Shown piece by piece: positions 34,652-43,942 of a stretch of 64,000 nt of DNA; the first letter of the stretch is position 1, and every line of letters starts with the position of its first letter. Under the pieces are notes generated by a model. The model had not been told where the DNA came from, did no database searches, and saw only the letters and a list, made by a program, of their open reading frames with translations. A program made the translations under genes and the position numbers. The DNA comes from an uncultured Kiloniellaceae bacterium. Lineage in GTDB: Bacteria; Pseudomonadota; Alphaproteobacteria; Kiloniellales; Kiloniellaceae. Location of the stretch: NCBI GenBank assembly GCA_947493695.1, contig CANLSF010000002.1, positions 248,001 through 312,000 on the forward strand. Direction: 5' to 3'.

Positions 34652-35653
34652 ATGACTGCTTCCCTCCCTTCGACAATGACGGCAATCGAAATCAAAGAGC
34701 CGGGCGAGCCCAGTGTCCTGGTCCCCTGTGAACGCCCGATGCCGGAGCCTGGTGCAGGTGAAGTTCTGATCAAGGTAGCAGCGGCAGGTATCAACCGCCC
34801 CGACGTTCTGCAACGAACAGGCGGCTATCCGCCGCCTCCTGGCGCATCAGACATCCCGGGTCTTGAAATAGCCGGTGAAGTTGTAGCTCTCGGCAGTGAC
34901 GTCACAGGCCTGAAATCAGGGGACCAGGTGACAGCGCTGGTCGCAGGCGGCGGATATGCCGAGTACTGCGTCGCACCTGCCCCTCAATGCCTGCCAATCC
35001 CGGAAGGCTTTACGGCGGTCCAGGCCGCGGCTCTTCCCGAAACCTTTTTCACCGTCTGGACCAACGTATTCGACCGGGGCGCCCTGCAATCCGGGGAGGC
35101 TCTTCTGGTGCACGGAGGCTCCTCAGGGATTGGCACAACGGCCATTCAGTTAGCGTCGAGCATGGGGGCACGGGTGTTCGCGACCGCGGGCTCCGCAGAG
35201 AAATGCAAGGCCTGCGAGGATCTGGGTGCAGAACGCGGCATCAACTACCGGGACGAGGATTTCGTGTCCATCGCCAAGGAACTGACAGACGGCAAAGGCG
35301 TCAATGTCATACTTGATATGGTCGGCGGCAGCTATGTTCAACGCAATATCTCTGCATTAGCGCCGGATGGCCGTCTCTGCTACATCGCCTTTCTGGGCGG
35401 CTCGAAAGCCGAGGTCAATCTTGCACCGGTTATGATGAAGCGTATCACGATCTCCGGCTCGACGCTTCGGGCCAGGAGCGTCAAATTCAAGGCGGAAATC
35501 GCGCAAAACCTCAAGAAAACCGTATGGCCCTTGCTCGAGTCAGGTAAAATTGCCCCGGTTATCCATCAGACCTTCCCGCTCCGCGAGGCCAATAAGGCCC
35601 ACGAGATGATGGAATCCAGCGCTCATATTGGAAAAATTGTCCTGACGGTCTGA
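34652..35653 (+). CDS. NAD(P)H-quinone oxidoreductase (zeta-crystallin/PIG3-like MDR)
   Basis: 333 residues. Zinc-free medium-chain reductase. GroES-like domain with AAGINRPDVLQRTGGYPPPPGASDIPGLEIAGEV; Rossmann domain with VHGGSSGIGTTAIQLA binding NADPH; C-terminal SGSTLRARSVKFKAEI and HIGKIVLTV typical of the PIG3 branch. Reduces quinones, probably by one electron. GAGGCC precedes the ATG. It is followed by trcR after 206 bp. Confidence 0.94.
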   Translation: MTASLPSTMTAIEIKEPGEPSVLVPCERPMPEPGAGEVLIKVAAAGINRPDVLQRTGGYPPPPGASDIPGLEIAGEVVALGSDVTGLKSGDQVTALVAGGGYAEYCVAPAPQCLPIPEGFTAVQAAALPETFFTVWTNVFDRGALQSGEALLVHGGSSGIGTTAIQLASSMGARVFATAGSAEKCKACEDLGAERGINYRDEDFVSIAKELTDGKGVNVILDMVGGSYVQRNISALAPDGRLCYIAFLGGSKAEVNLAPVMMKRITISGSTLRARSVKFKAEIAQNLKKTVWPLLESGKIAPVIHQTFPLREANKAHEMMESSAHIGKIVLTV

Positions 35654-35859
35654 TCCCCAACAGCCCGACAGATGCAGTTTTGTGCATTTGCCGGGCTGAT
35701 ATGTCTTTTTCCCGCTTGGCTGGAGCCTATATTCAGGGTATCCCACAGTTTCCGATCCGCGCGCAGCCGCGTTTGTGGCGCGATGGCGGACGACCGAAAC
35801 ACGCGCAGCCCCTGTCGATGGTTCACGAGAACCGGAATCCGGGCAGACGAGGAGAGAAA

Positions 35860-36468
35860 ATGTCTCAGCCACTTATGCCAAAAGCGACCGCCGTCTGGTT
35901 GGTCGAGAACACCTCGCTCGAATTCGAGCAGATCGCAGAATTCTGCGGATTGCATAGACTTGAGGTTCAGGGTATTGCCGACGACGAAGTCGCGGTGGGC
36001 ATTCAGGGCATCGATCCGATTGCCAACAGCCAGCTGACCCAGGCGGAAATTGATCGCTGCCAGGCAGACCCGACCGCTCGATTGAAACTTCTGAAACTTG
36101 ACCTGCCGCAGCCGTCCAAGCGCACCAAGGGCCCGCGCTACACGCCGGTTGCCAAGCGCCACGACAAGCCGGACGGGATTGCCTGGGTGCTGCGTCATCA
36201 TCCGGAGCTCAAGGACTCACAGATCTCGAAGCTGATCGGAACCACCAAGACGACAATCCAATCTATCCGTGATCGGTCGCACTGGAATATGGCCAACATC
36301 CGGCCCCGCGATCCCGTATTGCTCGGACTCTGCGGACAGATTGACCTGAACGCAGCCGTCGACAAAGCCCGCAAGGCAGCGGAGCGCGCAGGTATCGCAA
36401 TCCCTGCGCCTCAGTTTGAGGAAGAGGCCCCCTCTCCTCTGGCAGGTTTCGGGCTCAGCAACGACTAA
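35860..36468 (+). CDS. trcR: Cell-cycle transcriptional regulator TrcR (DUF1013)
   Basis: 202 residues from ATG 35860 with GAGGAGAGAAA directly upstream; the frame is open earlier, but the extension is not family-like. Conserved MPKATAVWLVENTSLEFEQIAEFCGLHRLEVQ and DGIAWVLRHHPELKDSQISKLIGTTKTTIQSIRDRSHWN, a helix-turn-helix that should contact DNA. In Caulobacter-type bacteria TrcR is reported as a cell-cycle regulator associated with RNA polymerase. A strong terminator follows. Confidence 0.93.
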   Translation: MSQPLMPKATAVWLVENTSLEFEQIAEFCGLHRLEVQGIADDEVAVGIQGIDPIANSQLTQAEIDRCQADPTARLKLLKLDLPQPSKRTKGPRYTPVAKRHDKPDGIAWVLRHHPELKDSQISKLIGTTKTTIQSIRDRSHWNMANIRPRDPVLLGLCGQIDLNAAVDKARKAAERAGIAIPAPQFEEEAPSPLAGFGLSND

Positions 36469-36518
36469 GCGTCCACGTTGTTTCTGCCAATATCTCGATT
36501 ACTGGCGGATCGCGAAGA

Positions 36519-36554
36519 AAAACACCCTGGCCGGATATTCCGCCAGGGTGTTTT
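36519..36554 (+). terminator. Rho-independent terminator after trcR
   Basis: AAAACACCCTGGC / GCCAGGGTGTTTT: a 13-bp perfect stem with a 10-nt loop, 51 bp past the trcR stop. A/T ends on both sides allow function in either direction. Confidence 0.92.
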
Positions 36555-36706
36555 GATTTGGCACGAAACGACAAACCAAAATCGATAGTTGAGACACCCG
36601 CATTGCTGCTCTGCGATTGTAACGGTTGTTCGAATCCCGAAAACGCCCTATGCCTAATTTCAGGGTCGGTTGAAGTTCCGAATGAAATAAATTAGCGGCA
36701 TGCTTC

Positions 36707-37438
36707 ATGAAGCCAGTTAAGACGGTCTGTCACCGGGGCGCCAACAAAGTCGCACCGGAGAACACTTTCGCGGCGGCACAGGCCGCGATGGCATTTGGCG
36801 GCGATGTTATCGAACTCGATGTTCGACAGAGTGTGGACGGCGTGCTCTATGTGATGCACGACAAGTTGGTCGACCGAACCACGGACGCCTTTGGCCCAAT
36901 CGCCGAAATGACGGCATTTGAAATCGACAACCTAGACGCTGGTATCGGTTTCGGCCTGGAGTTTGCCGGCGAGGAAGTCCCGCGCCTGGAACATTATCTG
37001 AAGGCCTTCAGAAAACGGGCGGGATTTTACGTCGAGATTAAACACGCCGACTGCGAGGCCATAGCCAGGCTTCTAAACCGCCTCGATGTCGTTGAGCAGT
37101 GTTTTAGCTTTTCTTTCGATCCTGAGATGCGTGACGCCATCCACAAAGCCGCACCCGGTCTGCGAAAAATGGTGAACTGGTCGGTGACCAACGACCCGGC
37201 CGAAGCGCAAAGCCAGCATCATGCCTCTATCTACGAAACCCAGATCACGGCCTTGTCGCGAGACCTGGTTGATCGGACCCACGAGTTGGGAATGGAGATC
37301 ATGGTTTATTACGAAGGCAATTCCGTCGCAGACTTCCAGCGCATGATAGAATTCGGCATCGACTACATTAACCTGGACGAACTGGGGCTCTTTCAATCCG
37401 TCCAGCGTGAAATGCTTGCTAAGGATCACTCCTGGTAA
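36707..37438 (+). CDS. Glycerophosphodiester phosphodiesterase family protein
   Basis: 243 residues, GDPD TIM barrel. Catalytic/metal motifs: CHRGANKVAPENT (His, Arg, Glu), IELDVRQSVDGVLYVMHDK (Glu, Asp, His) and EIKHAD (Glu, Lys). Release of glycerol-3-phosphate from glycerophosphodiesters is the usual role. No signal peptide, so probably cytosolic. The C-terminal strand INLDEL lacks the Trp-Thr of classic enzymes (earlier NWSVTND partly matches), so substrate may differ. Confidence 0.87.
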   Translation: MKPVKTVCHRGANKVAPENTFAAAQAAMAFGGDVIELDVRQSVDGVLYVMHDKLVDRTTDAFGPIAEMTAFEIDNLDAGIGFGLEFAGEEVPRLEHYLKAFRKRAGFYVEIKHADCEAIARLLNRLDVVEQCFSFSFDPEMRDAIHKAAPGLRKMVNWSVTNDPAEAQSQHHASIYETQITALSRDLVDRTHELGMEIMVYYEGNSVADFQRMIEFGIDYINLDELGLFQSVQREMLAKDHSW

Positions 37439-37537
37439 ACCGCAGCGCCCTCATTTCAGGACGAAGAGAGCGGGCCACACCAGATCAAATCAGGTCGTGT
37501 GTCACCCGCCCTCAGGCGAAATCGCACAGAAGCAACC

Positions 37538-38314
37538 TTAATCAGCCAGGGGCATGGTGTAGTTCAGCGCCATGCGGCCACCATCCGGGTAGATCGTCTG
37601 CCCAGTGATATAGCTGGAGTCGTCGCTGGCAAGAAAGACCGCGACCTTGGCGATTTCATCCGGCTCACCGACCCGGCCCATGGGCGTACGCATCATGATC
37701 TTGTCCATCGCCTCCTTGTTGTCGGCGACGGCCTTCAGAACATCGGTGTTGACGGAGCCAGGCCCGATGCCATTGACCCGGATACCCTTGTCCGCGAGCG
37801 AAATCGACATCGTCTTGGTCAACTGATTTACGCCGCCTTTGGCAACGACATAGGGCGTGATGCTTGGAATGGCCATCACCGCGTTTACGGAGGACATATT
37901 GATAATCGCGCCGCCGCCACCCTGAGCAACCATCTGACGCGCCGCCGCCTGCCCGGTCAGGAAAACGCCCTTCAGATTGACGCGCAGCACCCGGTCGAAA
38001 TCATCTTCTTCCAGATCGAGAAAATCGCAGGCGTGCACAATCCCGGCGTTGGCGATGACGCAATCCAGTCTTCCGAACGCAGCAACAGCGCCAGCGATCA
38101 ACGCGTCGACCTGCGCCTTATCACCGACATCACAGGCGATAAAAATAGCGTCCGCACCCGTTTCCTGAAGCGCTTCAGCAGCCCGTTCGCCCTTCTCTAC
38201 TGATACATCGGACAACACCACTCTGGCCCCTTCCGATGCCAGGCGCTGCGCGCAGGCAAGGCCAATTCCAGCAGCAGCACCGGTGACGACGGCCACCTTG
38301 TCTTTTAAACGCAT
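37538..38314 (-). CDS. SDR family oxidoreductase
   Basis: 258 residues. Classical short-chain dehydrogenase: cofactor loop VTGAAAGIG (residues 10-18), Asp in LSDVS (NAD-type), NAGIV, Ser in INMSSVNA, YVVAK with catalytic Tyr/Lys near 157-161, and PGSVNTD. C-terminal SSYITGQTIYPDGGRMALNY. Substrate not predictable. AAGGG lies 9 nt before the ATG. Confidence 0.93.
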   Translation of the reverse strand: MRLKDKVAVVTGAAAGIGLACAQRLASEGARVVLSDVSVEKGERAAEALQETGADAIFIACDVGDKAQVDALIAGAVAAFGRLDCVIANAGIVHACDFLDLEEDDFDRVLRVNLKGVFLTGQAAARQMVAQGGGGAIINMSSVNAVMAIPSITPYVVAKGGVNQLTKTMSISLADKGIRVNGIGPGSVNTDVLKAVADNKEAMDKIMMRTPMGRVGEPDEIAKVAVFLASDDSSYITGQTIYPDGGRMALNYTMPLAD

Positions 38315-38738
38315 AACTCAAACCCTTTGGAATACCGAACCTGCTCTGAAGTCCGGCAATTTCATCGATAGTCGCAACATCGATGCCGTCCTGAAATGCA
38401 TCAACACTGCATCGCCCAAGACTTCACGCAACGACGCGCTCAGTATCTTGTCCGGAGGGGGCGCGAGCAAGGTTTGTGAGACTGCAATAAATCCGGAATG
38501 CAAAGACACCAACGGTCAAACGCCATCGGTGCTTCAGAGCAAACCGATTGGTCGCCTTGCAAAAGCTTTTCGATATCAGTCAACAAGCCCATGCAGATAC
38601 ACAGCAATCATTACCAATGACTGCCCTTGAGTATCCTGCGTTAGGTGCCGCAGAAACCTGTGTCCGACATCTTATTTAGGGTCGAGGCGAACCTCATGGC
38701 ATCCGACTCGACGCTATAAGTCTGTCAGGAGTCCGGTG
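38315..38738. other. Intergenic region upstream of the SDR gene
   Basis: Should contain the SDR promoter (minus strand) and the 3' end of the DUF465 transcript. No gene, terminator or clear repeat seen. Confidence 0.4.
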
Positions 38739-38912
38739 TCAGTGAGGTTCCACCAGCATTTCGCTGATTTCGTCCTTGATCCTGAGCTTTTCGCGTTTAA
38801 GTTCGTGGAGGCGAGTGTCATCGGGGTGAGGTCTTTGGTTTTCTTCGACTATTTCCCGATCTAGAGAAGCATGCTTACCTTGAAGAGATACAATCCGTTC
38901 AGACGCTGGCAT
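38739..38912 (-). CDS. DUF465 (YdcH-like) small helical protein
   Basis: 57 residues, easily missed because of its size. ATG 38912 has AGGAG 7 nt upstream. The sequence MPASERIVSLQGKHASLDRE, then HPDDTRLHELKREKLRIKDEI matches the DUF465/YdcH family: a helical hairpin with a conserved LxxxKxxLKDEI segment. Function unknown. A second DUF465 gene lies at 42091-42297. Confidence 0.85.
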   Translation of the reverse strand: MPASERIVSLQGKHASLDREIVEENQRPHPDDTRLHELKREKLRIKDEISEMLVEPH

Positions 38913-39021
38913 ACGTAATCTCCTAATTTTCGATGTGGATATATGCTAAACCTCCCCGACGCAGAATGCAAAGGCGCAAGGGTTAATACGGCGTGAGAAT
39001 TAAGCAGAATCGAGAGACCAA

Positions 39022-39642
39022 ATGACGCACCCGGACCGCCTTATCATCGGGATCAGCGGCGCCAGTGGCGTCGTCTATGGAATCCGCTTGCTGGAATGCC
39101 TGAAACCCCTGCCGATCGAGACTCATCTCGTCATGAGTAAGTCGGCCGAAATCACCCTCGCCTACGAGACCGATCTGAAGGTCGCAGAGGTCCAGGCCCT
39201 TGCCGACGTCACTCATCCGGCAGCCGACATCGGCGCTTCGATTTCCAGCGGTTCCTTCAAGACTCTGGGGATGGTCATCGCCCCCTGTTCGATCCGCTCC
39301 ATGTCTGAAATTGCGAGTGGCGTTACTTCGACCCTGCTGACGCGGGCAGCCGACGTTGCTCTCAAGGAACGGCGACGTCTGGTGCTGATGTTGCGCGAGA
39401 CACCGCTGCATACCGGACACTTGAGAAATCTGGTTGCCCTATCAGAAATGGGAGCCGTTATCGCACCGCCCGTTCCGGCCTTCTATACCAACCCACAGTC
39501 TGTCGATGATATCGTGGATCATTCGGTCGGGCGGGTTCTGGATCTTTTCGATATCAACAGCGGCAAGCTTAAGCGCTGGGGCGAAGACGCACCCGACGGC
39601 TCCCCGCCTGTCCGCGCGCCAAAGCGACGCAAACGCACCTGA
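39022..39642 (+). CDS. ubiX: Flavin prenyltransferase UbiX
   Basis: 206 residues. Makes prenylated FMN, the cofactor of UbiD-type decarboxylases in ubiquinone synthesis. Recognised by LIIGISGASGVVYGIRLLE (FMN loop), SGSFKTLGMVIAPCSIRSMSEIASG (DMAP site) and RRLVLMLRETPLHTGHLRNL. The C-terminal tail is basic (APKRRKRT). No ubiD adjacent. GAGAGACCAA precedes the start. Confidence 0.96.
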   Translation: MTHPDRLIIGISGASGVVYGIRLLECLKPLPIETHLVMSKSAEITLAYETDLKVAEVQALADVTHPAADIGASISSGSFKTLGMVIAPCSIRSMSEIASGVTSTLLTRAADVALKERRRLVLMLRETPLHTGHLRNLVALSEMGAVIAPPVPAFYTNPQSVDDIVDHSVGRVLDLFDINSGKLKRWGEDAPDGSPPVRAPKRRKRT

Positions 39643-39800
39643 AGGCAACCATAGAATTCCCGGTGCTGTTTAGGCATGGCCTGACAAAAGCCTGGACCTT
39701 TTGGCCGCACAGCTTTGCCATTCGATAGCGGGCTTTGCACAGCTACGAAATCGACATAAGGTCGGCGCGTCGCTTAAGATCGTAAATTACAGGATGTTCA

Positions 39801-40133
39801 ATGAAGGTTCCTCAATCGCCATTTACAATGACCGACTGGTCAAAGGTTCCTGCCACTGAACATCCCGGAGAAACCGGTGTCGCGATCTGGCGGACTGTGA
39901 ACGTCGGCGACCTTCGCATACGTCACGTTGAATACTCCGCGGACTATCTTGCAGATCACTGGTGCGATCGCGGCCATGTGTTTTACGTCCTCGAAGGTGA
40001 ACTGGTCTCGGAGTTGCGAGACGGCCGCAAAACAGTGATGAGCGCGGGAACAAGCTACCATGTCTCGGATTTCGGCGACGCCGCGCATCGCTCCTACTCA
40101 AAAAATGGCGCTAAGATCTTCGTCGTTGACTGA
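39801..40133 (+). CDS. DHCW-motif cupin-fold protein
   Basis: 110 residues, single cupin barrel. The characteristic ADHWCDRGHVFYVLEGELVSEL segment gives the family name (Asp-His-Trp-Cys here) and has two His and one Glu fit for a metal. Second cupin motif in SAGTSYHVSDFGDAAHRS. AGGA 6 nt upstream of the ATG. Enzymatic activity unknown. Confidence 0.87.
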   Translation: MKVPQSPFTMTDWSKVPATEHPGETGVAIWRTVNVGDLRIRHVEYSADYLADHWCDRGHVFYVLEGELVSELRDGRKTVMSAGTSYHVSDFGDAAHRSYSKNGAKIFVVD

Positions 40134-40215
40134 TTTGAACAGCGGCTCATTTTATATCCTGCGGGCTTGCGCGGGGCCTGGTTGGCGATAAAGTCAGAAG
40201 CCTGAATAACTTGCA

Positions 40216-40806
40216 CTAAACCAGGGTCCAGACGGCTTCCAGGGGCGCAAGCGAGGGAACTGCGCCGCGCAGGACAGCGGCCAGATCTGCCGTCACGGCG
40301 GAATCACAATCGACACCCAGCATTTTAACGTAAGTCTTGAGGTTATCCGCAGCGATCTTTTCCGACCCTTCACCTGCCTCCAACGGCAGGCATTTGAAGA
40401 GCATCCGCTGCTGCACAGCCTCCGCCTCCAACTCCGCCGATTTAAGCTTGTCCAAGAGACCGGCGCCAGCTCCCTCGTGCGCTCCGCCTTTGCCCAGCAG
40501 CCGCCGCACGGCCCGCAGAGGTTCGAGGATCTCACCCCGCCATGGCTTTACAGCCTCGCTCAGCGTCTCCAGTTCTGAAGCGTTTAAAGCGTGGCCTCTT
40601 ACCCCGGCCCAGCAGCAAAAAAGCAGTAGATTTACATCGACACCCTTTGTGTCCTGCAACGCCAGGCATGCGGGCGCGGTACCGTCTCTGGCGTAAACCG
40701 CAAGAGAGAAGTCCCAGAAGGGATTCGGCTCCTCCACCTGCTTTGACACCTCGGCAACTGCCTGGCCTTTTCTTCGCCCACGGCTCGCCGGCGCATCTTT
40801 CTTCAT
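40216..40806 (-). CDS. TIGR02444/DUF2390 family protein
   Basis: 196 residues from ATG 40806; an overlapping TTG start at 40824 is also open. Conserved NPFWDFSLAVYARDGTAPACLALQDTKGVDVNLLLFCCWAG identifies the family. Helical, cytosolic, function unknown. It starts 4 bp after the pfkA stop and should be co-transcribed with it. N-terminus is basic and probably disordered. Confidence 0.85.
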   Translation of the reverse strand: MKKDAPASRGRRKGQAVAEVSKQVEEPNPFWDFSLAVYARDGTAPACLALQDTKGVDVNLLLFCCWAGVRGHALNASELETLSEAVKPWRGEILEPLRAVRRLLGKGGAHEGAGAGLLDKLKSAELEAEAVQQRMLFKCLPLEAGEGSEKIAADNLKTYVKMLGVDCDSAVTADLAAVLRGAVPSLAPLEAVWTLV

Positions 40807-40810
40807 CGCT

Positions 40811-41890
40811 CTAGTCGTCGCCAAAACAGATCCCCACTCCCCTGGCCGTCTTTACCAGACTGCCCTTCGGATCAACCGCATTGTACCCTGCAATGGCTTC
40901 CGCGATCGGAATAGCCGTCACCTGCCGTTCCGACCAGGCCACCATATGGTCGAACTTCTCCTCCGCGATCAAATCGACCGCATGAACTCCAAACGCGGTC
41001 CCCATCAGCCGGTCCGTCGCGGTCGGCGAACCGCCACGCTGAACATGCCCTAGGACCGTTACCCGGGTCTCAGCTCCCGTAGCCTCGGCGATGCGACCGG
41101 CGATGTAGTGCCCGACTCCACCATAGTTTACAGCACCACCGGCCTGATGTTGCGTAACCGGCTCGCCATCCTCCGTCGTAACCGCTTCCGCAACCACCAC
41201 CAGCGCGAAATTGCGGCCGGCGTCTCTCAGCGCAGCAATCTTTCGCGCAATGCTATCGACCCGATAACTGATTTCAGGGATAAGAATGACATCAGCGCCG
41301 CCCGCAATACCTGCACTCAGAGCAATATGGCCGGCATCCCGCCCCATAACCTCGAGCACCATAACCCTGGAATGGCTGGCAGCGGTGGGCTGCAGGTGAT
41401 CAAGCGCATCAGTTGCGACTCCGACCGCTGTGTCGTAGCCGACAGAGACCTCCGTATGGCCGAGGTCATTATCGATTGTTTTGGGAATCCCGACCAGATT
41501 CAGAGCGCCCTGCTGCGCAAGACGGCGCAGGATCGCCATGCTGCCGTCGCCGCCGATCCCGATCAGGGCATCTAGCTTCATCTCGCGGTATGCCGCAATA
41601 ATCTCTTCGGAGCGATCAATGCGGCGACCGTCTCCGGTCGGATAGTCAAAGGGGTTTCCACTGTTCGTGGTGCCTAGGAACGTCCCGCCCCGACGCAGCA
41701 AATCTCCCTCAAAATGGCTAATTTCCAGCCTCTCGGCCTCTATGGGACGCGCAAGCATTCCAGCGGTTCCTTGACGGATGCCGAAGACCTCCCATCCGTA
41801 CCCGGTGACGGCCCGCAGGGTCACGGCACGCACGACCGCATTGAGGCCTGCACAGTCTCCACCGCTCGTCAGAACAGCAATTCGCTTCAT
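40811..41890 (-). CDS. pfkA: ATP-dependent 6-phosphofructokinase
   Basis: 359 residues from ATG 41890 (KRIAVLTSGGDCAGLNAVVRA). GIGGDGS has the Gly found in ATP-dependent enzymes, where PPi-dependent ones carry Asp; catalytic PKTIDNDL; substrate motif EVMGRDAGHIAL; VLGHVQRGGSP. It phosphorylates fructose-6-phosphate. The 359-residue length is near group III mixed-specificity enzymes, so ATP versus PPi should be confirmed. Many alphaproteobacteria lack Pfk, so the gene implies a working upper glycolysis here. Confidence 0.92.
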   Translation of the reverse strand: MKRIAVLTSGGDCAGLNAVVRAVTLRAVTGYGWEVFGIRQGTAGMLARPIEAERLEISHFEGDLLRRGGTFLGTTNSGNPFDYPTGDGRRIDRSEEIIAAYREMKLDALIGIGGDGSMAILRRLAQQGALNLVGIPKTIDNDLGHTEVSVGYDTAVGVATDALDHLQPTAASHSRVMVLEVMGRDAGHIALSAGIAGGADVILIPEISYRVDSIARKIAALRDAGRNFALVVVAEAVTTEDGEPVTQHQAGGAVNYGGVGHYIAGRIAEATGAETRVTVLGHVQRGGSPTATDRLMGTAFGVHAVDLIAEEKFDHMVAWSERQVTAIPIAEAIAGYNAVDPKGSLVKTARGVGICFGDD

Positions 41891-42090
41891 CTCAACCAAT
41901 GACTCTGGCTATTTCAAAGGCTTAGCTACGGGATTCTCGCGTAAAATCAACACTAACGCAAACAACTGCGAAAAAAACGATCTGGAAAACGCAAAGTCTG
42001 ATGCAAATCTGGGCGGTTCCTGTGCTAAACTAAGCTTGGAAGGCCCAATTTCGGGTTATTATTTTTGGGCGTTTACCACTCGTGACACTC

Positions 42091-42297
42091 ATGGAAGAAA
42101 CCAACCAAGAGAAAATGAGGCAGCAGCTTTCGCAGCTTCTGGAAGAGCATCGCGACCTCGACGATGTCATCGCAAGAATCCACGAACAGGTTCCGTTCGA
42201 TCAGCTTCAGCTCCAACGCATGAAAAAGCGCAAACTGATGTTGAAGGATTCGATACTAAAACTCGAGAGCGAACTGCTTCCGGACATCATAGCCTGA
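42091..42297 (+). CDS. DUF465 family small coiled-coil protein
   Basis: 68 residues from ATG 42091; a GTG at 42082 is also in frame. Two helices (REKM-type first, then LQRMKKRKLMLKDSILKLESEL) with the family KxxLKDxI segment. No strong ribosome site. Convergent with the diguanylate cyclase gene. Function unknown. Confidence 0.8.
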   Translation: MEETNQEKMRQQLSQLLEEHRDLDDVIARIHEQVPFDQLQLQRMKKRKLMLKDSILKLESELLPDIIA

Positions 42298-42323
42298 GAT
42301 AACGGCAATCGGCGTTTTTTGAA

Positions 42324-43070
42324 TTATTCCTGCTTCGCGGCTGCGTTGCGTTTTTGCTCGTACATGGCTTTGTCGGCGGCGTGGAGCGCATCGTCGATGT
42401 GCTCCTCTCCCGAGAAAGTATGCACACCGTAGGAAACCGAAACCTCGAGCTCGACGCCTTCCCAGACAACCGGCTCCGACTGCACGTCATTCGACAGCTG
42501 AGCCGCCTTTTCCATCGCGATCTCTGTCGTCGCCTGAGCCAGAACCACACCGAATTCATCGCCGCCCAGTCGGCCGACGATATCCGACGACCTGACGTTT
42601 TCCAGCAGGCTGGAGGCAATGTGCTTCAGCGCTGCATCTCCGGCACCATGACCATGACTATCGTTGACCTGTTTCATCCCGTTCACATCAAAAAACAGGA
42701 CGCTTCCCGGAGAACCATAACGTTCCGCAAAGGACATCATCCGTCCAAGTTCACGCACGAACGCCCGGCGGTTCAGCACGGGGGCCAGACTGTCCTGATC
42801 AGCGAGTTCTTCCAGGTACCCGATCCGCTTCTGTGCCCGCTCCAGTTCCTGGCGCATGTTGACGACTTCGGTCAACAGCTTTTCAAACGCAGCCTTGACC
42901 TTGGGCGTCAGTTCCGATTCCGGAATACCCATGATCGTCGTGACATCGATCGGTTGATCGGCTGCACGCCTGGTCTGCGCCACCGCCTCCGTTTTTTTCG
43001 CCGGGCCGGCGCTGGCAACACCGGTAGCACCTGACAGGTAGGAGGAGGTTGAATTGTTTCTGACTTTCAT
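42324..43070 (-). CDS. GGDEF-domain diguanylate cyclase
   Basis: 248 residues. N-terminal low-complexity region, a coiled coil (about 58-90, FEKLLTEVVNMRQELERAQKRIGYLEEL) and a GGDEF domain (about 92-245) with FFDVNGMKQVNDSHGHGAGD and an intact RLGGDEFGVV active site. Makes c-di-GMP from two GTP. The allosteric RxxD I-site five residues before GGDEF reads RSSD, so product inhibition is likely. No membrane segment, so cytosolic. Confidence 0.93.
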   Translation of the reverse strand: MKVRNNSTSSYLSGATGVASAGPAKKTEAVAQTRRAADQPIDVTTIMGIPESELTPKVKAAFEKLLTEVVNMRQELERAQKRIGYLEELADQDSLAPVLNRRAFVRELGRMMSFAERYGSPGSVLFFDVNGMKQVNDSHGHGAGDAALKHIASSLLENVRSSDIVGRLGGDEFGVVLAQATTEIAMEKAAQLSNDVQSEPVVWEGVELEVSVSYGVHTFSGEEHIDDALHAADKAMYEQKRNAAAKQE

Positions 43071-43333
43071 AGTCGCCTTTGCTCTGAACGGCCGGATCTA
43101 TGTCCGCACCCTCTCATTACACAATTAATCTATCACGAAAGTTAATACCGATCCGTAAACCTGCCGCATAGTAAGGGGATATCCGCGATTCAGGCTCTCC
43201 ACGCCAATTAATGCCCCCGGCGTCACGACAGCCCGGTTCTGCCCGTGTAGCGGCCAGACCTTACTGCACTTGCTTCAACGCGACCTTGTAACAATAATGC
43301 GGCCTCTTTTGGGCAAGAATAATTGGTAGGCGA

Positions 43334-43834
43334 ATGACTTCGGACAAGAAACCGCATGTCGGTATCATAATGGGCAGCCAGTCTGACTGGCCAACGATGA
43401 CACATGCCGCGAAGGTTCTCGAAGCACTTGGTGTTCCTTTCGAAAAACGAATCGTGTCCGCTCACAGAACGCCTGCGCGCATGATCGACTATGCCCGGAC
43501 AGCACGTGAGCGAGGCCTGAAGGTCATTATCGCAGGTGCAGGTGGTGCAGCACATCTTCCCGGAATGGTTGCTTCAATGACATCACTACCGGTTCTGGGC
43601 GTCCCTGTCGAGAGCAAAGCGCTGAGCGGGCAGGACAGCCTGCTTTCGATCGTGCAGATGCCCGGAGGCATCCCGGTGGGCACGCTGGCAATCGGCAAGG
43701 CCGGCGCCACCAACGCAGGTCTTCTGGCAGCGTCTATCCTGGCCTTGAGCGACACGGCTCTTGCCGAAGCGCTGGATCTCTGGCGGAAAGAGCAAAGCGA
43801 AGCCGTCGCTGAAGAGCCCAGCGACGAGGTTTGA
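43334..43834 (+). CDS. purE: 5-(carboxyamino)imidazole ribonucleotide mutase PurE
   Basis: 166 residues. [31 protein letters not shown] with the catalytic His, [17 protein letters not shown] and [25 protein letters not shown] are diagnostic of class I PurE. It isomerises N5-CAIR to CAIR in purine synthesis, receiving its substrate from PurK encoded 108 bp downstream. Confidence 0.97.
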   Translation: MTSDKKPHVGIIMGSQSDWPTMTHAAKVLEALGVPFEKRIVSAHRTPARMIDYARTARERGLKVIIAGAGGAAHLPGMVASMTSLPVLGVPVESKALSGQDSLLSIVQMPGGIPVGTLAIGKAGATNAGLLAASILALSDTALAEALDLWRKEQSEAVAEEPSDEV

Positions 43835-43942
43835 TCAAGGAACCGCCCAAACCACAGTGGCATGCGCGCAATCGCGTCGGGTACAAACGAAGCCATCAGG
43901 CGTGAAGTACCCGTCGATACGATAACGGATTGAGTATCGAAT

